Part shown: positions 1 through 5,391 of the stretch, in pieces
Position numbering within the stretch: position 1 is the first letter of the stretch
How the letters are laid out: the number at the start of each line of letters is the position of its first letter
Assembly (NCBI GenBank): GCA_947463775.1
Contig: CANHVD010000452.1
Span: 1-5,391 of the forward strand
Source of the DNA: Planctomycetaceae bacterium
GTDB taxonomy: Bacteria > Planctomycetota > Planctomycetia > Planctomycetales > Planctomycetaceae
DNA length: 5,391 nucleotides
Direction: 5' to 3'
Made by a program: the position numbers and the translations under genes
Notes under the pieces: generated by a model
Told to the model about the DNA's origin: nothing
Databases searched by the model: none
What the model saw: the letters and a program-made list of their open reading frames with translations, nothing else

Positions 1-45
1 ACTTATCCACCAGGCACTTATCCACCAGGCACTTATCCACCAGGT
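1..45 (+). repeat. 15-bp tandem repeat encoding TYPPG
   Basis: Three consecutive copies of acttatccaccaggc lie at 1-15, 16-30 and 31-45; the third differs only in its last base (t for c). Each copy encodes Thr-Tyr-Pro-Pro-Gly in the frame of the surrounding gene, so a change in copy number would keep the frame. The array starts at the window edge and probably extends upstream. A degenerate relative (YPLTG) follows directly. Identity at the nucleotide level, not just the protein level, suggests recent duplication. Confidence 0.9.
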
Positions 46-1377
46 TATCCGCTGACGGGTTACATCCCTGTAACTCCGAGCCCGGTTCCTGGCCCGAGCC
101 CTTTGCCGTTCCCAGGTCCGTCGTCGCCGCCCACGATACCAGTTTCGAATCCGTCGACGCCAGAGCCTCCGATCACGAACAATCCTGGTGTGCCTGTGAC
201 GCCTCCTGATAATCATAAAGACTACTGGGTTGCCTGGCCTCTGCCGCCACTGAATCGCTCGTCCGCTCAGCAGAATCGCGATCCCCTGCAGTTGATGGCG
301 GGGAATACGATGCAGGGCAATTCACGTGCTGGTCGTCCAATGAGTTCTCTCTTGCGACAGGATTCAGAAGCTGCCGACATTCAGCATGTTCTTTCCGGAT
401 TGCCGGGACGAGAGCCCAGTTTTGGAGAGCGTGTTCCGGGTGTTGCGGCGACACCGTCCGAAGACCTGAAGTATCGTGGTGGCCATACGATTCAACATCT
501 TGAGTTCGTCAACCTTTACGTAGGAGGTGACGATGCGTGGGCGAAGAACGACATCGAGTCGATTGACCATGCGATTGCAGCGGCCATGTCGGATCAAAAC
601 CTCAACAATGTCATGATGCAATACTTCGGAAACAAGCCCATCTCCTCCACCGCTCGGCCCTCTCATCCACTGAATGGCTATCGCCCCAAAGCGATGTCTC
701 AGGGTGACGTTGAGTACTGTCTCTCTTACCTTTACGACAAAGGCTTTTTGAAGGGATATCATCAACCCTCAACCGTGTTCAATTTTCTGTTGCCGCCAGG
801 AACTGTTCTGACGGACGAAATTTCCCGCAGCGGGACTGTCGCCAGTATTCAGCAGATTGAAAATCTGGCTGGCCAATATCGACATACATCTCTTGTGGAT
901 GAAGACGGCGATGAAGAGTCCCGACACTCGGTGATTCCGAAAGCAGACGAAGGCGATTCACTCTCGGGCCTCGGCGGTTTTCATGGGAGCATTCGCAAGA
1001 ACGGTTCACCAGTCTACTACAGCGTCAACGTTTACTCCGAACGTGGAGCTGATGGTAAAGCCAACGGCATTCCGGTTTTCAAAGAACCCTGGAAGAATGT
1101 TGTGGCCACACTCTATCACGAGCTCAATGAAGCTCGAACGGATCCCGACGTTGGTGATGCGATTCGGAACCCCAATGATCCGAACTCGGAAAGATACCTT
1201 GGTTGGGTTTCGGATCGTGGTGAAGAGTGTGGCGATTACCCGATTGAAGAAGTTCAGCAGATCAGCACAATTGTGCGTGAGGTCCCTCTGACAGACGGGT
1301 CGGGAACAGTTCCGGTCCAGTTACAGTATTCCAACGCAGTTCATGGGCCCGAAGGTCCTATCTCTCAGCCGCATTAG
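1..1377 (+). CDS. EXORDIUM/Phi-1-like protein with Pro-rich N-terminal region, 5' end outside window
   Basis: The reading frame is open from base 1 to the TAG at 1375-1377, giving 458 visible residues; the start lies upstream. A TTG at 103 is in frame, but the Pro-rich coding continues before it, so it is not taken as the start. Visible residues 1-15 are three TYPPG repeats, followed by a Pro/Ser/Thr-rich linker to about residue 80. A globular domain starts near residue 165 (FVNLYVGGDDAW) and includes GGFHGS (His328), a YYSVNVYSE strand, HELNEARTDP (His373, Glu374, Glu377) and GWVSDRGEECGDYP (Trp402 to Pro414). This order of elements resembles the EXORDIUM/phosphate-induced protein 1 family (Pfam Phi_1), where a HELAEAxTDP-like motif is followed by a W...GE..D segment. 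The motif resembles a zincin helix with Glu in place of the second His. Metal binding and peptidase activity are not shown. The Pro-rich repeats suggest an exported or surface protein, but any signal peptide is outside the window. The domain assignment is by eye and of moderate certainty. Confidence 0.8.
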   Translation, partial: TYPPGTYPPGTYPPGYPLTGYIPVTPSPVPGPSPLPFPGPSSPPTIPVSNPSTPEPPITNNPGVPVTPPDNHKDYWVAWPLPPLNRSSAQQNRDPLQLMAGNTMQGNSRAGRPMSSLLRQDSEAADIQHVLSGLPGREPSFGERVPGVAATPSEDLKYRGGHTIQHLEFVNLYVGGDDAWAKNDIESIDHAIAAAMSDQNLNNVMMQYFGNKPISSTARPSHPLNGYRPKAMSQGDVEYCLSYLYDKGFLKGYHQPSTVFNFLLPPGTVLTDEISRSGTVASIQQIENLAGQYRHTSLVDEDGDEESRHSVIPKADEGDSLSGLGGFHGSIRKNGSPVYYSVNVYSERGADGKANGIPVFKEPWKNVVATLYHELNEARTDPDVGDAIRNPNDPNSERYLGWVSDRGEECGDYPIEEVQQISTIVREVPLTDGSGTVPVQLQYSNAVHGPEGPISQPH

Positions 1378-1455
1378 AGAACTGTGTCACGGCAGGAATT
1401 GGGGGCGCTTTATCGACCTGAACGCTCTAGTGCTTCGTCAAGTCTTCATTGTTGG

Positions 1456-1511
1456 GTAGGATTGGCATTCTTGCCCGTCGCAGGTTTGTCGGACAAGAAT
1501 GTCCAACCTAC
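1456..1511. repeat. Imperfect palindrome (REP-like) between convergent genes
   Basis: The arms 1456-1479 and 1488-1511 are inverted copies, pairing at 19 of 24 positions without gaps around an 8-base loop at 1480-1487. The best conserved core is cattcttg (1466-1473) facing caagaatg (1494-1501), and the outer ends gtagg and cctac also pair. It lies 78 bp after the stop of the upstream gene and 58 bp beyond the kinase stop, between two convergent genes. Neither side carries a clear T-run, so it is better read as an interspersed palindromic repeat than as a classic intrinsic terminator, although it may slow or end transcription from both sides. The rest of 1378-1569 shows no gene that I can support. 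Confidence 0.65.
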
Positions 1512-1569
1512 GTTTCCAGGTCTGACAGAGTACTCGCCGCCGGTTGTTCTGCAGTGTTCTCTCAGCCGT

Positions 1570-3255
1570 TCAACCCTGATGGCTGGATGCTCGTGATTGT
1601 TTTTGATATCTCCGCGCCAGCAGAAAGAAAACAATCGCCCATAGGCTGCCGAACAGGACAATGCTCAGTTGAGGAATCGCGGTCAGTACAACAGCCAATA
1701 TGGCGAACAGCCCACCGATTAGATAACAGCCGCCCCAAAGATGACCGCCGAGCACCAGAAGAATAACACTGCTGACGAGGCTCATGATCGCATACAGATT
1801 TAGTTCCGGACCGCCACCGATTCGAACCATGATCTCCGTTGCAACATAAGTGAGTATGTAGCCGATCCACAGGCTCCAGATTGTTCGCTCAACGGGGTTC
1901 TGCGGCGTCAGGATTCCATCTCGAGCACGCCAGATGACACCCAGCAGCAGTGAGTACTTTCCTGCATTGATCAGTGTTGCCTGAGTCGGCGTCAAAGGTA
2001 CGAACTGCAGCACCACATGGAATACCAGAACGACAGCGGACACCGCGTACAGCGCGCGACTCCAGCCTTCCAGAAATTCGCTGTTGCGTGAGCTGGCTAA
2101 AACGCGGCCCAGATATCCCACAAGATTGATCGACGCCGCGCTGACGGATTCGCCTTTCAGGAAATGTTCGAGGTCTCGCTTAAGTTCATCTGCTGTCGCG
2201 TAACGATCAATGGGATTCTTCTCGAGACACTCCAAAATGATCGACTCGAGGTCCGGATGGACGGATCGATTTAAGAGCCGAGGAGGCGCTGGGGCATCGT
2301 GGACCACCTGTTGCAATGTTGCCACGGTGGAGTTGGCTCGAAACGGCGGACGGCCTGTCAGCATGCAATACATCACCGCGCCCAGTGAGTAGATGTCAGT
2401 CTCGGGGCCAACACTCGCATTTTTGCCGCTGGCCTGTTCCGGCGACATGTACCCGGGAGTTCCGAAAATCTGCCCGTCCGCGGTCAGCTGAGTTTCATTG
2501 TCGTCCTGGCTTCGCGATAGCCCAAAGTCTGTGATGTGAGGATTTTTGTTTTCGTCGAGCAGAATATTGGCCGGTTTCAGATCACGATGAATCACTCCTT
2601 TTCCGTGGGCAAAGTGAATCGCGTCGACGATTCGAATTGCAAGTTGAGCTGTTGCAGAACTGTCAAACAGTTCGGACTCAATCCTGCGTGCCAAATCGGT
2701 TCCCTCAACTAGTGCCATGGCAAACCATGTTTGGCCCTGCAGTGGTCCGGGATGATCGACAACGCCGACGTCATAAACGGGAACAATTCCCGGATGATTC
2801 AGCCGGGCCGCGGCAGCAGCTTCCCGTCGAAATCGCCGCTCGGCCTCTTCCGACGCAAATGCCCCAGCCAGCAGCATTTTGATCGCGACGGTGCGACGCA
2901 GAGTTGGGTGACGCGCCTTGAAAACAACACCCATCCCGCCTCGATCAATCTCCTCGAGCAATTCATACTCGCCGACTTTTTGGAGAGGCGTCGTAATGGC
3001 CGGGGCTGATCCCGCTGATTGTGAGATTCCTGAAAGAACAGTCCTCTGGAATGCCTCTGAATTCGTTTTCGATCGTTCACGAAACTGCTGGTCTGTGGCA
3101 ATGAATTCCAGAAGTTCGTGTCGATGTTTGGGGTACCGTGCAGCAAGAGCCTCCGCATCGACCGTGACTCCCGCTTCAACGTCCTGCAGGTATTCGGCAA
3201 GGACCTCTTCAAGTTCTCGAAAGAGTTGCGGCTGAGAGTGGTTCGGAGTACTCAT
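1570..3255 (-). CDS. Membrane-bound Hanks-type serine/threonine protein kinase (PknB-like)
   Basis: The 561-residue product is a Ser/Thr protein kinase. An N-terminal helical segment (about 8-60, with LAEYLQDVEAG and LAARYPKHRHEL) is of a kind often seen in planctomycete kinases. The kinase domain spans about 97-365 and has every key element: glycine loop DRGGMGVVF (104-112), ATP-binding Lys126 in VAIK, helix C Glu145, catalytic loop HRDLKPAN (Asp225), metal-binding DFG (Asp243), GTPGYMSPE (265-273), DIYSLG (287-292) and Arg351. It should therefore be active. About six hydrophobic helices follow (roughly 402-420, 427-443, 459-478, 486-503, 506-526, 528-547), and the tail is short and basic. 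No large extracellular sensor domain is visible, unlike PASTA kinases. The ATG at 3255 is preferred because it overlaps the sigma factor stop as ATGA; a longer open frame to 3378 only shadows the sigma gene. Its neighbour makes control of that sigma factor the likely role (inference). Confidence 0.95.
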   Translation of the reverse strand: MSTPNHSQPQLFRELEEVLAEYLQDVEAGVTVDAEALAARYPKHRHELLEFIATDQQFRERSKTNSEAFQRTVLSGISQSAGSAPAITTPLQKVGEYELLEEIDRGGMGVVFKARHPTLRRTVAIKMLLAGAFASEEAERRFRREAAAAARLNHPGIVPVYDVGVVDHPGPLQGQTWFAMALVEGTDLARRIESELFDSSATAQLAIRIVDAIHFAHGKGVIHRDLKPANILLDENKNPHITDFGLSRSQDDNETQLTADGQIFGTPGYMSPEQASGKNASVGPETDIYSLGAVMYCMLTGRPPFRANSTVATLQQVVHDAPAPPRLLNRSVHPDLESIILECLEKNPIDRYATADELKRDLEHFLKGESVSAASINLVGYLGRVLASSRNSEFLEGWSRALYAVSAVVLVFHVVLQFVPLTPTQATLINAGKYSLLLGVIWRARDGILTPQNPVERTIWSLWIGYILTYVATEIMVRIGGGPELNLYAIMSLVSSVILLVLGGHLWGGCYLIGGLFAILAVVLTAIPQLSIVLFGSLWAIVFFLLARRYQKQSRASSHQG

Positions 3256-3272
3256 GGGACGATTTTTTCCTC
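3252..3272 (-). promoter_or_regulatory. ATGA stop/start overlap and distant Shine-Dalgarno of the kinase gene
   Basis: On the minus strand the kinase ATG (3255-3253) shares two bases with the sigma factor TGA (3254-3252). The nearest purine-rich site is GAGG at 3272-3269, 13 bases before the ATG, which is longer than the usual spacing. This arrangement points to termination-reinitiation, linking kinase synthesis to translation of the sigma factor. It also decides the kinase start. Confidence 0.75.
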
Positions 3273-3812
3273 GGCTTTTTCCCGCAGTGTCGCGAGGCCG
3301 CGTTGAAGCAGACCAGCAACGGCGGCCGGTGACTTTCCGAGCGTCTCCGCCACCTGCTTCAAGGGGAGCTGTTGCCAATAGTGCAGCACAATCGCATCTC
3401 GTTGAGCATCCGGAAGTTCTTCCACAAGGTCAGCGACATTTCTGGCAACTTCTTCCTGATGCATCACGACAGACGGTGTCTTCAACGGTGAGATCAGAGC
3501 GTTGGCAAGAAACAGCGAGGACTGGTCAAGTTGCTGCTGAATGTTGTGTTCTTTAAAGACATCGCGAACCCCACGGTGTTGATCGCGGACGGCATGGGCC
3601 ACCACACCGGCCAGAATCGTACGGAGCCACGCCATTAGTTCAGCATCGCTGTCGCCTCGAAAATCATCCGCGGCCTTATGTGCCTGAAGCATCGACTGTT
3701 GGACGATGTCCGAAGGATCCAGTCGAGCACGTAGGTGTGTTGGTAACTGAGTTCGTGCAAGGAACCGCAGGTAGTTTCGATAACGCTCGAATTGTTGCTC
3801 GCTGATTTTCAT
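3252..3812 (-). CDS. ECF-type RNA polymerase sigma factor, planctomycete-specific subfamily
   Basis: The 186-residue product (from the ATG at 3812) has the two-domain ECF layout. It directs RNA polymerase to a specific promoter set in the cytoplasm. Region 2 spans about 10-75, with DPSDIVQQSMLQAHK (from Asp32), FRGDSDAE and AWLRTILAGVV. Region 4 spans about 129-180, with LPDAQRDAIVLHYWQ and the helix-turn-helix LKQVAETLGKSPAAVAGLLQRG. Length and motif spelling fit the planctomycete subfamily (TIGR02984-like, from memory). The start at 3812 places the first residues just ahead of region 2, as usual in this group, and has a weak GGA Shine-Dalgarno at 3824-3822, 9 bases upstream. The frame stays open upstream; an ATG at 3932 would add a 40-residue hydrophobic extension and is less likely. 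No anti-sigma factor gene is in the window, and the downstream overlapping kinase is the likely regulator (inference). Target promoters are unknown. Confidence 0.93.
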   Translation of the reverse strand: MKISEQQFERYRNYLRFLARTQLPTHLRARLDPSDIVQQSMLQAHKAADDFRGDSDAELMAWLRTILAGVVAHAVRDQHRGVRDVFKEHNIQQQLDQSSLFLANALISPLKTPSVVMHQEEVARNVADLVEELPDAQRDAIVLHYWQQLPLKQVAETLGKSPAAVAGLLQRGLATLREKAEEKIVP

Positions 3813-3952
3813 CAGAGTCGATCCGACGATGGGCAGAAACAGAACTGCCGCGAATAGTAGTCGGATTGACGCTATTTGGGGATTCCGATGTAAGGTGTTT
3901 GTCCAGAGCGTCATATCGTGTTGGAAGTTCATAGCGACAACGCGGTAAGATT
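3813..3952 (-). other. 140-bp spacer between transporter and sigma factor genes
   Basis: This spacer could hold a promoter for the sigma factor-kinase pair or be the inside of a longer operon. On the minus strand I see only poor matches to housekeeping promoter boxes (for example TTGTCG, 17 bases, GATATG) and no strong hairpin with a T-run after the transporter stop. The sigma factor frame is open across it and would encode a hydrophobic stretch (LLFAAVLFLPIVG), probably by chance. Confidence 0.35.
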
Positions 3953-5269
3953 TTACGCTGTGACGGTCCTGCGTCGCAGGTTGCGGGCTTCTCGTTGCAT
4001 AAAGAAGAATGTCGCAAACAGGGACCAGAGGCATACTGCCGCCAGAACAAACAGAAACGTGCTCCATCCGGAATTCTGTGCGATCCCGCCGCCAAAGTAG
4101 TAGAACGCCGCCGTTGCCGCAAAACCCATCGCATCAAGGATTGCCACAAGGAATCCGGAATGTGGTCCACCGAAGTCGATCGAAAACACACTGGCGGGAA
4201 TGTAGTAGCATGGAGACAGACAGAGCCCGAACAGGAACAGCAACATCAGAGACACGAGCATGGCGGTCGTGCCTGTGAGATGCCACTGCGGCAGCGTGGC
4301 GAAGACCAGCAGACAGCAGGTCGCTGTCAAAAGTAATCCCGCCATCACCCAGGCCATCGTCTTGCGGTCAAGCCGGTCAAACACGAACCCGCCGATCAAA
4401 ACGGAGATCAAACTTCCCAGAGGAAACGCCGAGGCCGCTCGGGAAGCTTGTGCCGTGTCGAGCGCTAATGTGTCCTGCAGATACATCGGGACCATGAGCA
4501 GAAAATCCCACAGGATTGTGAGTCCCATCAGGCTGCCCGAAATCAACCAGAATCGCAGGCTCGCGAAAAAGTGCGGCAGAGTCTGGAGCAGCGTAAGGCC
4601 CTCAAAGGCATGCGGGGCTTTGGCTGCGAGTGTCGGTGTGGTCGTTGCTGGTGCCGCTGAATCGTCATCTGGAATTCCCTCTTCTGGTTTGTCTTTCATG
4701 GCGATTGCATAGAACACGGCGATTCCCATTCCCGCTGCGGACGCGATCCACAGCATCCCGCGCCAGGAGATCCACGCAAGCAGCGAACCCAGAACAAACG
4801 TGGCCGTCAACGTGCCGACTCGGGAACTGGTGGAAAGAATTCCCCAGACTCGACCGTACTGTTTCGGTGCCACCCAATTGACAATGATTTTTGTCATCGA
4901 TGGCCATCCGGCCGCCTGAGCCATCAGAGTCACAAAGAACGTCGCCTGAAACATGATCAGCGATGAAGACATCGCAAAGAGGCCGACAAAAAGCGATGCC
5001 ACGAATAAGGCGATCGTAAATGTCCGCTTGCCTCCGAACTTATCGGCCGCCCAGCCACACAGGAACTTTCCAGTGAGTGCTCCACATGTTCCTGCAGCCA
5101 GTACCCTGCCCCAGCTTTCGAGATCGATTCCTAATGCTGCTTCATCACGAATCGACGTCCCGGCGACCGTGGGAATCATGCGAAGCACCATCGACATGGC
5201 GTATCCGATGTACATTGTGCCGATCGTTGTGACTTGCTGTCGGCGATAGTTGGAGATTTTGGTATTCAT
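3953..5269 (-). CDS. MFS transporter, organophosphate:phosphate antiporter (GlpT/UhpT)-like
   Basis: The 438-residue product is a 12-helix inner membrane transporter of the major facilitator superfamily. Hydrophobic helices lie roughly at 14-33, 52-74, 84-101, 104-131, 150-168, 171-190, 237-263, 278-298, 304-325, 332-357, 370-393 and 401-424, with a central Pro/Ala/Thr-rich loop at about 191-235. The loop motif GWAADKFGGKR (72-82) is the MFS signature, and GGFVFDRLDRKT (293-304) is its second-half copy. IGYAMSMVLR (21-30) and GWPSMTKIIVNW (121-132) resemble GlpT/UhpT, and Arg30 falls where GlpT has a substrate-binding Arg in helix 1. The helix 7 Arg of GlpT has no visible equivalent (ILWDFLLMVPMYL, 252-264), so a phosphate-ester substrate should not be assumed. 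The ATG at 5269 has AGGA at 5283-5280, 10 bases upstream, which supports this start. The gene lies upstream of the sigma factor on the same strand with a 140-bp gap, so co-transcription is possible but unproven. The family call is firm; the subfamily is moderate. Confidence 0.9.
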   Translation of the reverse strand: MNTKISNYRRQQVTTIGTMYIGYAMSMVLRMIPTVAGTSIRDEAALGIDLESWGRVLAAGTCGALTGKFLCGWAADKFGGKRTFTIALFVASLFVGLFAMSSSLIMFQATFFVTLMAQAAGWPSMTKIIVNWVAPKQYGRVWGILSTSSRVGTLTATFVLGSLLAWISWRGMLWIASAAGMGIAVFYAIAMKDKPEEGIPDDDSAAPATTTPTLAAKAPHAFEGLTLLQTLPHFFASLRFWLISGSLMGLTILWDFLLMVPMYLQDTLALDTAQASRAASAFPLGSLISVLIGGFVFDRLDRKTMAWVMAGLLLTATCCLLVFATLPQWHLTGTTAMLVSLMLLFLFGLCLSPCYYIPASVFSIDFGGPHSGFLVAILDAMGFAATAAFYYFGGGIAQNSGWSTFLFVLAAVCLWSLFATFFFMQREARNLRRRTVTA

Positions 5270-5291
5270 GGAAATAGATTCCTGATTAGTG

Positions 5292-5348
5292 AATCCCGTC
5301 GACGGAGCGACGGGTGTACTGTACGCCCGTCGCTCCGCCGACGGGATT
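5292..5348. repeat. Near-perfect 57-bp palindrome upstream of the transporter gene
   Basis: The arms 5292-5314 and 5326-5348 are 23-bp inverted copies with one difference (A5302 opposite C5338). The inner bases can also pair (5316-5318 with 5322-5324), leaving a three-base loop. In minus-strand RNA the outer mismatch becomes a G-U pair, so the 23-bp stem is continuous there. It ends 22 bp before the transporter ATG. No T-run follows on either strand, which argues against a classic terminator. It may be a REP-like interspersed element or a strong hairpin in the transporter leader. The remaining bases to 5391 show no gene or convincing promoter. Confidence 0.8.
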
Positions 5349-5391
5349 ACTTGAATTCACACGCTCTACAACGTTCGCTTCGAGTACATCG

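Noticed and set aside
364..765. A 133-residue open frame on the minus strand opposite the EXORDIUM-like gene.
   Set aside because: It is a shadow of a gene with recognisable domain motifs and has no motif or good ribosome binding site of its own.
1384..1766. Short plus-strand open frames (70 and 105 residues) after the first gene.
   Set aside because: They run through the palindrome and then antisense to the kinase membrane tail; palindromic repeats often keep frames open by chance.
3256..3378. Longer kinase start at 3378 adding 41 residues.
   Set aside because: The added residues lie entirely over the sigma factor region 4 coding and are low-complexity basic; the ATGA overlap at 3255 gives a natural start and the protein then begins as related kinases do.
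3676..4191. A 171-residue open frame on the minus strand across the transporter end and sigma factor.
   Set aside because: It overlaps two well-supported genes in another frame and its translation is rich in Arg, Ser and Cys with no recognisable motif.
5292..5348. Intrinsic terminator.
   Set aside because: The hairpin is strong, but neither strand has a T-run after it, so the classic rho-independent form is not met.
5349..5391. Promoter for the transporter gene (minus strand TTGTAG, 16 bases, TAATCC).
   Set aside because: The boxes match the consensus poorly and planctomycete promoters are not well enough defined to call this by eye.

Overview
The window looks like a piece of a Planctomycetota chromosome, probably from the Planctomycetaceae or a related family. 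The main support is a head-to-tail pair made of an ECF sigma factor of the planctomycete-specific type (short, beginning near a YRNYLRFLAR segment, with DPSD in region 2) and a Hanks-type Ser/Thr kinase. The kinase carries the N-terminal acidic helical segment common in planctomycete kinases. Moderate GC content and intergenic palindromic repeats fit the same picture. The assignment is by eye; no database was searched.

Layout. Bases 1-1377 (+) hold the 3' part of a gene for a probably exported protein. It enters the window inside a 15-bp tandem repeat coding for Thr-Tyr-Pro-Pro-Gly, continues through a Pro-rich linker, and ends in a globular domain resembling the EXORDIUM/phosphate-induced protein 1 family, with a zincin-like HELNE motif. 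Bases 1378-1569 separate two convergent genes and hold an imperfect palindrome of about 56 bp. Bases 1570-3255 (-) encode a membrane-bound Ser/Thr kinase and 3252-3812 (-) encode the ECF sigma factor; stop and start overlap as ATGA. Bases 3813-3952 are a 140-bp spacer. Bases 3953-5269 (-) encode a 12-helix MFS transporter resembling the organophosphate:phosphate antiporter group. Bases 5292-5348, just upstream of the transporter start, form an almost perfect 57-bp palindrome.

How the genes may work together. The sigma factor and kinase are almost certainly translated as a unit and probably form a signalling module in which the kinase controls the sigma factor or a partner. The transporter lies upstream on the same strand and could be co-transcribed with them, but the 140-bp gap leaves this open. 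The convergent EXORDIUM-like gene is a separate unit. Nothing here is clearly a mobile element, CRISPR array or defence system. The least described items are the EXORDIUM-like HExxE protein, the six-helix kinase tail and the two palindromes.
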